The notes: a model not told the origin generated them from the sequence alone. A stretch of DNA of 64,000 bases from Planomonospora sp. ID67723 (GCF_015711605.1 NZ_JABTEZ010000001.1:586001-650000), one strand, 5' to 3'; positions 53,085 through 62,721 are shown, counted from the first letter of the stretch. Numbers and translations are program-made.

Positions 53085-54161
53085 TCAGGGACGGCCGGAG
53101 GTGGCCGCGATCAGTTTCTCCCATCGTTCGGCCACCGAAGGGGCCTCGTACGCGGCCGCGGCGGCGAGCGCACCGGCCGCGAGCTTCCGGCGCCGGTGCT
53201 CGTCGTCGATGAGCGCGAGCAGCGCCGCGGCGTACGCCTCGATCTCGTCCTCCCCCTCGGGGACGAGAACCCCGCTGCTGCCGTCCGCCACGAACTCTCC
53301 CGGACCGCGCGAGCTGTCGAATCCGACCACCGGCACCCCGCTGGCCATCGCCTCGATCACGGTCATCCCGAGCACCTCGGCCCGTGACGTCACCGCCACG
53401 ATCGACGCCTTGGCGAACTCACCCGCCAGATCGGGGGTCGTGCCCATGAAATAGACGTGGTTGTGCAGATTCAGTCCCGTCACCAGGGCCCGCAGGCGCT
53501 TCTCCTCGGGGCCGCCGCCGTACAACCGCAGCCGCCAGTCAGGACGCTTGTCGGCGATGACGGCGAACGCGCGGATCAGCCGGTCGTACGCCTTCACCGG
53601 CACCCATCGGCCTCCGGCGGCGACGATGCGGTTGTCCATCCGGGAGCGCGGCCACGGCCCCCGGGGCAGGGCGTCGGGGATCAACTGGACCGGGGCGCCT
53701 CCGTCGAGCAGGCGCTCCCACTCCTGCCTGCCGGTCTCGGTGGCGACGGCCACCGCGTTCAGCCTCGGGTAGAACCTCCTGATCGGCCCCGGCACCGGCG
53801 GGCGGCCCCATTCGCGTGCGATCCGCACCGTCTCGCGCGGGGCGTGCCGGGCGGCCTGCACGCCCAGCCCCGGCCTGGTGGTGATCAGGGCGTCGGCCTG
53901 GAGCGTGCGCAGCCGCCGCCACAGGGCGACCTCGGTCCGTATCTGCCCCTGGGGCAGCAGGTGGCGCACCCCGGGCCTGGCGTCGACCACCCAGGAGAGC
54001 CGCACGTCCGAGTCCACCGGGAAGAACGGCCTGTCCTTGTGCCGGCGGACGCTGAGGATCTCGACCTCGTGCCGCCGCGCCAGCTCTCCCGCGAGGTTGA
54101 TGGCGGAGCGGACGTCACCGCGCATGCCGTACGCCGAGGGGACGAGCAGGCAGATCCTCAC
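53085..54161 (-). CDS. Glycosyltransferase family 4-type protein
   Basis: A 358-residue GT-B enzyme. The N-terminal acceptor domain starts MRICLLVPSAYGMRGDVRSAINLAGEL; the donor domain has GGRWVPVKAYDRLIRAFA, LYGGGPEEKRLRAL, VYFMGTTPDLAGEFAKASIVAVTSRAEVLGMTVIEAMASGVPVVGFDSSRGPGEFV (E-x7-E motif variant). The acceptor and sugar are unknown; cell-surface glycan or teichoic-type polymer is a reasonable guess. GTG start overlaps the upstream stop (GTGA). Confidence 0.92.
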   Translation of the reverse strand: MRICLLVPSAYGMRGDVRSAINLAGELARRHEVEILSVRRHKDRPFFPVDSDVRLSWVVDARPGVRHLLPQGQIRTEVALWRRLRTLQADALITTRPGLGVQAARHAPRETVRIAREWGRPPVPGPIRRFYPRLNAVAVATETGRQEWERLLDGGAPVQLIPDALPRGPWPRSRMDNRIVAAGGRWVPVKAYDRLIRAFAVIADKRPDWRLRLYGGGPEEKRLRALVTGLNLHNHVYFMGTTPDLAGEFAKASIVAVTSRAEVLGMTVIEAMASGVPVVGFDSSRGPGEFVADGSSGVLVPEGEDEIEAYAAALLALIDDEHRRRKLAAGALAAAAAYEAPSVAERWEKLIAATSGRP

Positions 54162-54964
54162 CCACCCACCTCGATCATGAGCGCGTCGTCGGCGGTGTAG
54201 CGGGGCCTGATCGGCACCCCGTCGATCCGGGCGGCCGGGTAGTGCAGGCGGCGGCGCTTGCCGTCCACGTCGTCCAGGCGCGAGCCCAGGCGGAGCGGCT
54301 CGGCCAGGCCGTCCACCTCCAGCGTGGGTTCCCAGGTGCCCGGCTGCTCGGGGGCGGCGCCCACCACGTCGCACAGGGAGAGCGCGGCGTGGAAGCGCAC
54401 CCCCTGGACCGTGGCCGCGGCGGTCAGCTCCGCATGGCTCCCGTTCCCGTTCCCGCTGCGGCGCAGCGCCAGGCGGGCCTCGTGCCGGGACTCGTCGTCG
54501 TCGAGTCCGGTGAAGGCGAGCAGCCCGGTGACCTCGAAGCGGCCCTCCCTGAACCAGACCGCGCGGACCTCGGCGGCCGGCTCCACCTCGTCGATCTTCA
54601 GGGCGAGGAAGCCGTTGCGGGTCCGGTAGGCCCGGTAGGCCAGCGCGCGGCGGCTCAGCGCGTAGGCGTCGAGGCGGTCGAGGGAGAAGCCCGGGTCGAC
54701 GCTGCGCAGCCGGGTCCGGCGGCCGTCCTGCGTCAGGTAGGCGTCCCAGCGGCCCGGGCCGAGTTCCAGCGGGGTCAGGGAGATCGCGAGCGTCGTGTCG
54801 CGGACCTGCGTGCCCGAGCCTCCCAGCGCCACCCGGCGCTCCTCGGAGGTGGCCCGGTGGCGCAGGGTCAGCTCCGCGCCCTCGGTGAGGGGGTCGTCGA
54901 CTGCCAGCCGAAGGGACAGGACGTCGGCCAAGGTGACCTCGGCATCAGTGACGACGACACGCAC
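54158..54964 (-). CDS. Beta-rich protein coupled to a glycosyltransferase, unknown function
   Basis: A 268-residue soluble protein composed of repeated short beta segments: ELTLRHRATSEERRVALGGSGTQVRDTTLAISL, GRWDAYLTQDGRRTRLRSVDPGFSLDRLDAY, GFLALKIDEVEP, WEPTLEVDGLAEPLRLGSRLDDV. The pattern recalls domains appended to actinobacterial glycosyl- and glycerophosphotransferases. It has no catalytic motif that I can see. Translationally coupled to the glycosyltransferase, so it probably acts in the same pathway. Confidence 0.78.
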   Translation of the reverse strand: MRVVVTDAEVTLADVLSLRLAVDDPLTEGAELTLRHRATSEERRVALGGSGTQVRDTTLAISLTPLELGPGRWDAYLTQDGRRTRLRSVDPGFSLDRLDAYALSRRALAYRAYRTRNGFLALKIDEVEPAAEVRAVWFREGRFEVTGLLAFTGLDDDESRHEARLALRRSGNGNGSHAELTAAATVQGVRFHAALSLCDVVGAAPEQPGTWEPTLEVDGLAEPLRLGSRLDDVDGKRRRLHYPAARIDGVPIRPRYTADDALMIEVGG

Positions 54965-55078
54965 CGCCAGCCCCCTCCCCGTCGAATGAGCTACGCGACG
55001 TTGAGGTTACCGTGATTTTTCCGTAATCAGAAGGAAGAGTTTCGGACCTGGCGTCCTTTTCAAGCAGATCTGACGAAA

Positions 55079-55114
55079 GTCAGGTACGGCCCGCAAGCGC
55101 GGGCCGTACCTGAC
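55079..55114 (-). terminator. Terminator of the EtfD-like gene
   Basis: A perfect 16-bp stem (55079-55094 with 55099-55114) with an AAGC loop, 28 bp past the stop, is one of the strongest hairpins in the window. Confidence 0.92.
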
Positions 55115-55141
55115 GCGCGGCCGGCGCTCCCGGCCGCCGGA

Positions 55142-57271
55142 TCAGGACGCCTCGACCGGCTCGCCCTTGATGGACTTGATCAGGAGTTGGGAGACGTCCA
55201 CGACCTCCAGCGTCTCCTTGGCCTCGCCCGAGTTCTTCTTCTCGTTGATCGAGTCACCCAGCATGACCAGGCAGAACGGGCAGGCGGTGGAGATGGTGTC
55301 CGGGTCGGTGGTCAGTGCCTCGTCCACGCGCTCGGTGTTGATGCGCTTGCCGAGCCGCTCCTCCATCCACATCCGCGCGCCGCCGGCGCCGCAGCAGAAG
55401 CCGCGGTCCTTGTGGCGGTGCATCTCCTGGGTCTTGACGCCGGGCACCTTGGCCATGATGTCGCGGGGCTGGGAGTACACCTTGTTGTGGCGGCCGAGGA
55501 AGCACGGGTCGTGGTAGGTGATCTTCTCCTCGATCGGCGTGACCGGGACCAGCCTGCCCTCGTCGACCAGCTTGGCCAGGAGCTGGGTGTGGTGCACGAC
55601 CTCGTAGGTCCCGCCGAGCTGCGGGTACTCGTTGGCGAGGGTGTTGAAGCAGTGCGGGCAGGTCGCGACGATCTTCTTGACCCCGGCCTCGTTCAGCGTC
55701 TCGATGTTCTGCTGGGCCAGCATGTTGAAGAGGAACTCCATGCCCAGGCGGCGGGCCGGGTCACCGGTGCAGGCCTCCATCGGGCCGAGCACCGCGAACT
55801 TCACGTCCGCGATGTGCAGCAGCTCGGCGACGGCCTTGGTGGTCTTCTTGGCCCGGTCCTCCAGCGCGCCGGCGCAGCCCACCCAGAACAGGTACTCGGT
55901 GTCCTCGGGCATCTTCTCGTCGATGAGCTGGACCTCGAAGTCGAGCTCCTCGATCCAGTCGGCCCGCTTCATCTCGGACATGCCCCACGGGTTGCCCTTG
56001 TTCTCCAGGTTCTTGACCATGACGCCGGCCTCGGACGGGAAGTTCGACTCCACCATCACCTGGTAGCGGCGCATGTCGAGGATGTGGTCGATGTGCTCGA
56101 TGTCCACCGGGCACTGCTCGACGCAGGCGCCGCAGTTGGTGCAGGACCACAGCACGTCCGGGTGGATGACGCCGTCCTCGCCGACCAGCGGCTTCTCCAG
56201 CAGGGCCAGCACGTCCTGACCGGCGTGGGCGCGCTGCTCCTCGCTCATCATCAGGTACGGCGCGACCGCGAAGGCGTGGTCGCGCTGGTCCAGGATGAGC
56301 ATCTTCGGCGAGAGCGGCTTGTCGGTGTTCCACGCCGGGCACTGCGACTGGCAGCGGCCGCACTCGGTGCAGGTGTAGAAGTCGAGGAAGCCCTTCCAGG
56401 TGGTCTCCTCGATCTTGCCGCGGCCCAGCCTGTCGCCGTCGAGGTCCTCGTCCTCGAAGTCGACGACCTTGCCGTCGATCCGCATCTCCTGCGCCGCGCC
56501 GAGGGCGTCGGGGCGGCGGGAGAAGAGCACGTTCAGCGGCGCGGTGAAGATGTGCAGGTGCTTGGAGTTCACCACGATGACCGAGAACACCAGCATGACG
56601 CCGATGTGCAGGAGCAGGCCGATCTCCTCCAGCAGGGTGCTGGTCGGCAGGATCGAGGCGACCGCCTCGGAGGCGAAGGCCCCCGACTCGTAGGGGAAGT
56701 TGCCGGTGTTGACCGCCGCGGCGCGGGCGAGGAACAGCGTCCAGATCACATTGAAGATCATGAACAGGACGAGCCAGGCGCCGCCCAGGTGCGAGCCGGA
56801 GAAGCGGGAGCCGCGGCCGAGCTTCTTCGGGGAGTTCTTGATCCGGATGACCGTGAAGGCGACCAGGCCCAGGAGGCAGGCGACGGCGATGAAGTCCTGC
56901 AGGAAGCCCAGGACCGGCCAGGTGCCGATGATCGGGATGTGGAAGTCCGGCTTGCCGGTGATCGCGCCCTGGATCAGCGCGCCGTACGCCTCCACGTAGA
57001 CCGTGATGAGGATGAAGAACGCCCACATGACGAAGAAGTGCGCGACGCCGGAGGGCGTCCACTTCAGCAGCTTCTTCTGCCCGAAGACCTCGACGAGCTG
57101 GGCCTTGACCTCGGCACCGATGTTGTTCCTGGCGTACTCGATCCGCTCGGGGGCTGGCGGGCCGATGACGGCGAGCTTGTACAGGAACAGGACGCGGCGC
57201 GCGGCGAGCGCGAGCGCGACGACTGTCATGACGAGCCCGATGATGGCTACCCAGAGCACGGGTCCTCCCAC
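55142..57271 (-). CDS. Membrane iron-sulfur oxidoreductase, EtfD-like (HdrD-related)
   Basis: A 709-residue fusion. Residues 1-240 are about six membrane helices of the NarI-like heme-b type; two 4Fe-4S motifs follow (CTECGRCQSQCPAWN and CTNCGACVEQCPVDIEH, about 300-410); then two CCG-type domains (FWVGCAGALEDR ... TCPHCFNTL, and DPCFLGRHNKVY ... FCCGAGGARMW). The architecture matches mycobacterial EtfD (Rv0338c), which passes electrons from ETF to the quinone pool during beta-oxidation. GTG start at 57271. Monocistronic, with the TetR gene upstream in the same orientation. Confidence 0.9.
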   Translation of the reverse strand: MGGPVLWVAIIGLVMTVVALALAARRVLFLYKLAVIGPPAPERIEYARNNIGAEVKAQLVEVFGQKKLLKWTPSGVAHFFVMWAFFILITVYVEAYGALIQGAITGKPDFHIPIIGTWPVLGFLQDFIAVACLLGLVAFTVIRIKNSPKKLGRGSRFSGSHLGGAWLVLFMIFNVIWTLFLARAAAVNTGNFPYESGAFASEAVASILPTSTLLEEIGLLLHIGVMLVFSVIVVNSKHLHIFTAPLNVLFSRRPDALGAAQEMRIDGKVVDFEDEDLDGDRLGRGKIEETTWKGFLDFYTCTECGRCQSQCPAWNTDKPLSPKMLILDQRDHAFAVAPYLMMSEEQRAHAGQDVLALLEKPLVGEDGVIHPDVLWSCTNCGACVEQCPVDIEHIDHILDMRRYQVMVESNFPSEAGVMVKNLENKGNPWGMSEMKRADWIEELDFEVQLIDEKMPEDTEYLFWVGCAGALEDRAKKTTKAVAELLHIADVKFAVLGPMEACTGDPARRLGMEFLFNMLAQQNIETLNEAGVKKIVATCPHCFNTLANEYPQLGGTYEVVHHTQLLAKLVDEGRLVPVTPIEEKITYHDPCFLGRHNKVYSQPRDIMAKVPGVKTQEMHRHKDRGFCCGAGGARMWMEERLGKRINTERVDEALTTDPDTISTACPFCLVMLGDSINEKKNSGEAKETLEVVDVSQLLIKSIKGEPVEAS

Positions 57272-57460
57272 AGACGGCGTTGGCTGCCAGCGTACGACCG
57301 CCGGTCATCCACGGTGACAAGGGGTCGCCCCGAATCCTACCCATGGGTAACTTCTGCCCGGGAGGGGACCCGCGGTGACCGTGGTCACCATATGGTTAAG
57401 TAATGCTCCGGAACAATGCTCTAGACGCTTCGAATCGCCGGAGACCCGGTCAGGCGGTCG

Positions 57461-58051
57461 TCAGGACCCGTCCACGTAGCGCTGGATCGTGGGGGCGAGC
57501 AGCGCGACCAGCTCCTCCAGCTCGGCCGAGGCGAGCGGTTCGAGCCGGATCACGTAGCGCACCAGGACCACGCCGAACATCTGCGCGAACGCCGCCTCCA
57601 TCCGGAGCGGTGAGACCCCCAGCGCCTGGGCCACCTTCCCCAGCAGCGCGTGCGTCATGAACTCCCGCATCATGCCGACGACCCGCTCGTTGGTCATCGC
57701 CGTGCGCACCAGCGCCAGCACCGGCTGCCGGGCCTGGGCGTCGGAGGTGATCGTGAGGATCAACCGGACCAGCCGCTCGCCCGCCTCCTCGCGCGGTCCC
57801 GCCAGGAGCAGGGAGACGACCGCCTCCGGGTCGACCGGCAGCTCCATCGCCGCGACGAACAGGCCCTCCTTGCTGGCGAAGTAGTGGTGGACCAGCGCCG
57901 GGTCCACTCCCGCCTCCCCGGCGATGCCCCGGATCGTCGCCTTGTCGAACCCCCGCTCGGCGAACGTCTTGCGCGCCGCCGCCATGATCTCCCCGCGCGT
58001 GTCAGCCGACCCCGGCCTGCGCCCCGGCCGCCGCCGCCCCGCCGCGGTCAC
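57461..58051 (-). CDS. TetR-family regulator
   Basis: A 196-residue repressor. [54 protein letters not shown], the VHHYF core being typical. The C-terminal domain resembles the TetR_C_17-like type ([27 protein letters not shown]). GTG start overlaps the stop of the isomerase-like gene (GTGA), so both are translated together. It may control that gene and/or the EtfD-like gene downstream. Confidence 0.93.
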   Translation of the reverse strand: MTAAGRRRPGRRPGSADTRGEIMAAARKTFAERGFDKATIRGIAGEAGVDPALVHHYFASKEGLFVAAMELPVDPEAVVSLLLAGPREEAGERLVRLILTITSDAQARQPVLALVRTAMTNERVVGMMREFMTHALLGKVAQALGVSPLRMEAAFAQMFGVVLVRYVIRLEPLASAELEELVALLAPTIQRYVDGS

Positions 58052-58860
58052 GCGTTGGCCGAGGCCGCGAGGTGCAGGCGGGCGAAGGCCAGGGCCTCGG
58101 CCAGGTCGTCGACCCGCTCGGTGCGGCTGGCCGCCTTGCGCGTGTTGATCTCCAGCACGACCAGCCCGCCGAAGCCGTTGGCCGCCATCCGCTCCAGGAT
58201 CGGCGCGCACGGCTGGTTGCCCCGCCCGGGGACCAGGTGCTCGTCGCGGTTGGGGATGCCCACCCCGTCGGCCAGGTGCAGGTGGGCGAGGCGGTCGCCG
58301 AGCTTGGTGAACATCTCCCAGGCGTCGGACCCCGAGACCGCCGTGTGCGACAGGTCCAGGGTGACCTGCGGGAAGTCGTAGTCGACGGGATTCCAGTCGG
58401 GGGAGTAGGGCACGACCTTGTTGCCCCGGGCCCGCAACGGGAACATGTTCTCCACCGCGAAGATCACATCGGTCTCCTCGCGCATCCTGGCCAGACCGAC
58501 CTCGAAGTCGCGGGCGTAGTCGCGCTGCCAGCGGAACGGCGGATGCACCACCACCGTCTTCGCGCCGACCCGCTCGGCGGCGGCCTGGGCGCGCTTCAGC
58601 TTCGCCCACGGGTCCTTGCCCCACACCCGCTGCGTGACCAGCAGGCAGGGCGCGTGGATGGCCAGAATCGGGAGCTGGTAGTGGTCCACCAGCCGCTCGA
58701 GCACGTCGATGTCCTGGCTGACGGGGTCGGCGCCCACCATGATCTCCACGCCGTCGTAGCCCAGGCGCGCCGCCAGCTCGAAGGCGTCCGGAGTGCGCTC
58801 CGGATAGACCGACGCAGTGGACAGCGCGATCTTCGCGCTGGGCACCCGGATGACGCTCAT
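58048..58860 (-). CDS. Sugar phosphate isomerase/epimerase-type TIM-barrel protein
   Basis: A 270-residue xylose-isomerase-like barrel: [92 protein letters not shown] supply the metal-binding Glu, Asp and His positions. The substrate is unknown. The ATG at 58860 has GGGGAG upstream. Translational coupling to a TetR regulator suggests that its product or substrate is sensed. Confidence 0.88.
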   Translation of the reverse strand: MSVIRVPSAKIALSTASVYPERTPDAFELAARLGYDGVEIMVGADPVSQDIDVLERLVDHYQLPILAIHAPCLLVTQRVWGKDPWAKLKRAQAAAERVGAKTVVVHPPFRWQRDYARDFEVGLARMREETDVIFAVENMFPLRARGNKVVPYSPDWNPVDYDFPQVTLDLSHTAVSGSDAWEMFTKLGDRLAHLHLADGVGIPNRDEHLVPGRGNQPCAPILERMAANGFGGLVVLEINTRKAASRTERVDDLAEALAFARLHLAASANA

Positions 58861-59038
58861 CGCCACTCCCCGCATTCGCCTCCGCGACCGCGACCGCCTC
58901 GGTGCCCGCCGGCTCGCTCGCTTCGATCCCTCACAGTGTCAGACTAAGCGTGTCCGGAACGGAATGGCTTGCGGCCACCCCCGTGCGTCAGACATCACAC
59001 CCGTCCGCCCACCCGGATTCCCTGGCTACGGTGGAAGG

Positions 59039-59737
59039 ATGCCGCGGTTCGTGAAAGGGGCCATCCCCAGCCCCAACATCTGGAACGCCCCCCACGTCTA
59101 CGAACTGGAGAACCGGGCGGTCGACCCCGAAGGCCGGGCCGAGGCCGCGATGGCCGCCATCCGCCCGTGGACCGGCGCGACGGTCCTCGACATCGGCTGC
59201 GGCACCGGCTACCACCTCCCCCCGATGTCCGCCACGGCGGCCCGGGTGATCGGCGTCGAGCCGCACAACGACCTGGTCGAGCTCGCCAGGCGCCGCTGCC
59301 GCGCCCTGCCCAACGTGGAGGTCCACGCCGCCACCGCGCAGGCCGTACCGCTCCCCGACGCCTCGGTGGACGTCGCCGTCGCCCGCTGGGCCTACTTCTT
59401 CGGCCCCGGCTGCGAGCCCGGCCTGGCCGAGCTCTCCCGGCTCCTGCGGCACGGCGGCGCGGCCTTCGTCATCGACATCGACCCCACCCGCGGCGCCTTC
59501 GGCCGCTGGTTCAGCCAGTCCCTCCCGGCCTACTCCACCAGGTCCGTGGAGAGCTTCTGGTCCCGCCAGGGCTGGAGCACCCAGCGACTCGACCTGCGCA
59601 TGTCCTTCGACCGCCGCGCCGACCTGGAGGCCGTCCTGCGCATCGAGTTCGCCCCCGCCGTCGCCGAGCGCGCCATCGCCGAGACCCCCGGCCTGGAGAT
59701 CGCCTATCCCAACCTCCTGCGCTGGAGGCTCTTCTGA
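59039..59737 (+). CDS. Class I SAM-dependent methyltransferase
   Basis: A 232-residue methyltransferase. Motif I VLDIGCGTGYHLPP, acidic residue after strand 2 (VIGVEPHNDLVELARRRC), motif II-like PDASVDVAVARWAYFFGPG and LSRLLRHGGAAFVIDID. The N-terminal YELENRAVDPEGR helix caps the site. Acceptor unknown. GGTGGAAGG directly before the ATG. Confidence 0.9.
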   Translation: MPRFVKGAIPSPNIWNAPHVYELENRAVDPEGRAEAAMAAIRPWTGATVLDIGCGTGYHLPPMSATAARVIGVEPHNDLVELARRRCRALPNVEVHAATAQAVPLPDASVDVAVARWAYFFGPGCEPGLAELSRLLRHGGAAFVIDIDPTRGAFGRWFSQSLPAYSTRSVESFWSRQGWSTQRLDLRMSFDRRADLEAVLRIEFAPAVAERAIAETPGLEIAYPNLLRWRLF

Positions 59738-59758
59738 CGACCGCCTCCGGCTCCGCGG

Positions 59759-60319
59759 TCAGGACGCCCGGGAGAGGCCCAACCGGCGGACCAACGGCGT
59801 GACCGCTCCGATCAGGAGCAGGACGACCAGCGGAGCCAGGGTCGCGCCCATCAGGAAACCGGCCGCGACGTCGTGCGGGTAGTGCACGCCGACGAACACG
59901 CGGGAGAAGGCCATCAGCACGGCCAGCGGCAGCACGAAGGGGGCCAGCGCGCGCCAGGCGAGGACGAGGGTGCCGGCCGCCGCCGCGGCGATCACCGAGT
60001 GGTTGCTCGGGAAGGACCAGTCCCCGACCTCCGGACAGGCCGCGATGGTCTCCAGTCCCCGGCACGGCCGGTCCTCCCGGACGAGGATCTTGACGACCTC
60101 GCTGAGCAGGTAGACGAGGACCACGGCCACCGGGCCGAGCAGGGCCAGCGCCGTTTCGCGCGGCGACCGCCGCCGGGCCCGCCACCAGGCCAGGACGAAC
60201 AGCCCCGCGAAGACGAGCAGCCCCGCGTCGGTGCCGGTCTCGGCGAAGGCGTGCAGCCACGCGGGCGTGTCCCGGGCGAACTCGACGATGTCGCGGTACA
60301 CGTCCGGCCCCCTGAACAA
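59759..60319 (-). CDS. PAP2-family phosphatase
   Basis: A 186-residue membrane phosphatase with about five helices. The tripartite active site is complete: KILVREDRP, FPSNHS (catalytic His) and SRVFVGVHYPHDV. Likely substrates are undecaprenyl diphosphate or phosphatidate. Convergent with the methyltransferase gene, 21 bp apart. Confidence 0.93.
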   Translation of the reverse strand: MFRGPDVYRDIVEFARDTPAWLHAFAETGTDAGLLVFAGLFVLAWWRARRRSPRETALALLGPVAVVLVYLLSEVVKILVREDRPCRGLETIAACPEVGDWSFPSNHSVIAAAAAGTLVLAWRALAPFVLPLAVLMAFSRVFVGVHYPHDVAAGFLMGATLAPLVVLLLIGAVTPLVRRLGLSRAS

Positions 60320-60504
60320 TGATGAACAACAGATGAACGAACGATCCTAGATCATCACGCCGCGCCGCGCCCCGCATCCGCCGCAGGGCGGCGTCCCCGG
60401 CGGATGACGGCCTCCCGGTGCACGGCCTCCCGGTGCACGGCCCGGTCCTCCGGCTCCGGACGGCCCGCCCCGGCGCGGAACATCCGGTCCGGGCTTGACC
60501 TTGA

Positions 60505-60518
60505 CGTTGACGTCAACG
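60505..60518. promoter_or_regulatory. MerR-type operator before the MerR-thioredoxin operon
   Basis: CGTTGACGTCAACG is a perfect 14-bp palindrome, preceded by TTGACCTTGAC and followed by TTACGGT, 28 bp before the MerR start codon. MerR regulators bind such dyads between promoter elements. Confidence 0.75.
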
Positions 60519-60546
60519 ATTACGGTGACCGCGTAAGGAGGGCCGG

Positions 60547-60927
60547 ATGCGAATCGGCGAGCTCGCGCGGCGGGCGGGAATCAGCACCAGGGCGCTGCGC
60601 TACTACGAGCAGCAGGGGCTGATCACCGCGCGGCGGGCGGCCAACGGCTACCGGGAGTACGGCGAGGAGGACCTCAGGCTCGTCGCCGAGATCCGCTCGC
60701 TGCTCACGGTGGGGTTCACCCTGGAGGACGCCAGGCCGTTCGTGGCCTGCCTGCGGGCCGGGCACGCGTCGGGCGGCTCGTGCCCGGAGTCGGTCGCGGT
60801 CTACCGGCGGAAGCTGACCGAGATCGACGACGAGATCCGCACCCTGCTGGCCCGCCGGGCCGAGGTGGCCGCGCAGCTCACCACGGCCTGCCCCGGATGC
60901 CTACCGAGAGAGCAGGAAGACGAATGA
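60547..60927 (+). CDS. MerR-family regulator with C-terminal CxxC
   Basis: A 126-residue regulator. HTH: MRIGELARRAGISTRALRYYEQQGLITARRAANGYREYGEEDLRLV; a long dimerisation helix follows. Cysteines are in VACLRAG, GGSCPES and, near the end, TACPGCLP, which gives a CPGC pair like a thiol switch or metal site. Its stop overlaps the thioredoxin start (ATGA), so redox control of thioredoxin is likely. GTAAGGAGG precedes the ATG. Confidence 0.9.
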   Translation: MRIGELARRAGISTRALRYYEQQGLITARRAANGYREYGEEDLRLVAEIRSLLTVGFTLEDARPFVACLRAGHASGGSCPESVAVYRRKLTEIDDEIRTLLARRAEVAAQLTTACPGCLPREQEDE

Positions 60928-61238
60928 TCACACTGACCGCCGACAACTTCGCCGAGCAGGTGCTCGGCAGCGACAAGCCCGTCCTGGTGGACTTCTGGGC
61001 CGAGTGGTGCGGCCCGTGCCGGATGATCGCGCCGGTCCTGGAGGAGATCGAGGCCGAGTACGGCGACCGTCTCACGATCGCCAAGCTGAACGCCGACGAC
61101 TACCCGGAGATCTCCAGCCGGTACGGGGTCCTCGGCCTGCCGACGCTCAACCTCTACAAGAACGGCGAGGTCGTCCAGCAGATCAAGGGCGCCAAGCCCA
61201 AGCGCCTGCTCCTGGCCGACCTCGAAGGCCACATCTAG
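60924..61238 (+). CDS. trxA: Thioredoxin
   Basis: A 104-residue thioredoxin with active site WCGPC (Cys29/Cys32), cis-Pro in LGLPTLNLYKNGEVV and DFWAEW before the active site. It reduces protein disulfides in the cytoplasm with electrons from thioredoxin reductase. Coupled to the MerR gene; a terminator follows. It may be one of several thioredoxins in the genome. Confidence 0.94.
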   Translation: MITLTADNFAEQVLGSDKPVLVDFWAEWCGPCRMIAPVLEEIEAEYGDRLTIAKLNADDYPEISSRYGVLGLPTLNLYKNGEVVQQIKGAKPKRLLLADLEGHI

Positions 61239-61262
61239 GAGCGTCCCCGCCGGGACCGGCCG

Positions 61263-61288
61263 CCCGCCCGCGGCATGCCGCGGGCGGG
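61263..61288 (+). terminator. Terminator of the MerR-thioredoxin operon
   Basis: A 26-bp perfect palindrome with 13-base arms (CCCGCCCGCGGCA in the first arm), 24 bp after the thioredoxin stop. Confidence 0.88.
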
Positions 61289-61323
61289 TGAAAGTTGTCG
61301 GTGCGGGCCTGTAGCGTGCGGCC

Positions 61324-62721
61324 ATGGCGAAGAAGGTCGGCTATCGCTGCGGTGAGTGCGGTTGGCAGACCGCCAAGTGGGTGGGACGCTGCGGCGAGTG
61401 CCAGGCGTGGGGAACGGTCGAGGAGGAATCGGCCCGCTCCGGCGTGACCGTGGCCACCGGCGGGGCGGTCTCGGCTCCGGCGGTCCCGATCGGTCAGGTC
61501 AAGGCCGAGGTCGCGCACGCGCGCAGCACCGGGGTGCCCGAGCTCGACCGGGTGCTCGGCGGCGGCCTGGTGCCCGGCGCGGTCGTGCTGCTGGCCGGGG
61601 AGCCCGGCATCGGCAAGTCCACGCTCCTCCTGGAGGCGGCCTCCAAGATCGCCAACCAGCAGACCGTGCTCTACGTGACGGGCGAGGAATCGGCCGCCCA
61701 GGTCCGGGTCAGGGCCGACCGGATTGGCGCGATCCACGACGCCCTCTACCTCGCGGCGGAGACCGACCTGAGCGCGCTGGTGACCCACGTGGAGAAGGTC
61801 CAGCCCGGCCTGCTCGTCGTCGACTCGGTGCAGACGATCGGCTCCGCCCAGGCGACCGGCGTGCCAGGCGGGGTCACCCAGGTCAGGGAGGTCGCCGGCA
61901 ACCTCGTCCGGATGGCCAAGGAGCGCGGCATGTCCACCGTCCTGGTCGGCCACGTCACCAAGGAGGGCTCGATCGCCGGCCCCCGGACGCTGGAGCACCT
62001 CGTCGACGTGGTGCTCCACTTCGAGGGTGACCGCCACTCCCGGCTCCGCATGGTCCGCGCGGTCAAGAACCGGTACGGCCCGGTCGACGAGGTCGGCTGC
62101 TTCGACCTGCACGAGGGCGGCATCGAGGGCATCACGGACGCCAGCGGCCTGTTCGTCTCCCACCGCACCGAGCCGGTCCCCGGCACCTGCGTCACGGTCA
62201 CCATGGAGGGCACCCGCCCGCTCCCCGCCGAGGTCCAGGCGCTGGTCGCGCGGACCGAGGCCCAGCAGCCCCGGCGCTCCTCCTCCGGGCTCGACCCCTA
62301 CCGGGTGACGATGGTTCTGGCGGTGCTGGAGCGGCGGCTCAACGCCAAGCTCGGCGGCTGCGACGTGTTCACCGCGACCGTGGGCGGCATCAAGCTCAGC
62401 GACCCGGCGATCGACCTGTCGGTGATGCTCGCGGTGGCCAGCGCGGCCGGCGACCGGGCGCTCCCGCCCGGGCTGGTCGTGCTGGGCGAGGTCGGCCTGG
62501 CAGGGGAGCTCCGCCCGGTGCGCGACGTGCGCCGCCGCCTCTCGGAGGCGGCCCGGCTGGGCTTCACCCGCGCCCTGGTGCCGATGGGCTCCCTCGACGT
62601 CGGCAAGGGCCGGGGCGGGGGCTCCCTGGTCCGGGTCAACGGCCACGCGGCGAGTTTCGCCCCCGGCTTCGACGTCGTCGAGGCGGAGAACGTCTGGGAC
62701 GCGCTGACCCACGTCACCTGA
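61324..62721 (+). CDS. radA: DNA repair protein RadA
   Basis: A 465-residue RecA-like helicase that processes recombination intermediates. N-terminal zinc finger [18 protein letters not shown]; Walker [12 protein letters not shown]; the RadA-specific KNRYG motif ([11 protein letters not shown]); C-terminal Lon-like domain ([59 protein letters not shown]). Length normal. Located just before disA, as in most actinobacteria and firmicutes, where RadA and DisA interact. Confidence 0.97.
   Translation: MAKKVGYRCGECGWQTAKWVGRCGECQAWGTVEEESARSGVTVATGGAVSAPAVPIGQVKAEVAHARSTGVPELDRVLGGGLVPGAVVLLAGEPGIGKSTLLLEAASKIANQQTVLYVTGEESAAQVRVRADRIGAIHDALYLAAETDLSALVTHVEKVQPGLLVVDSVQTIGSAQATGVPGGVTQVREVAGNLVRMAKERGMSTVLVGHVTKEGSIAGPRTLEHLVDVVLHFEGDRHSRLRMVRAVKNRYGPVDEVGCFDLHEGGIEGITDASGLFVSHRTEPVPGTCVTVTMEGTRPLPAEVQALVARTEAQQPRRSSSGLDPYRVTMVLAVLERRLNAKLGGCDVFTATVGGIKLSDPAIDLSVMLAVASAAGDRALPPGLVVLGEVGLAGELRPVRDVRRRLSEAARLGFTRALVPMGSLDVGKGRGGGSLVRVNGHAASFAPGFDVVEAENVWDALTHVT

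Noticed and set aside
55187-57403. A 738-residue plus-strand open frame
   Set aside because: It is the shadow of the EtfD-like gene; the real gene is on the other strand with clear iron-sulfur motifs.
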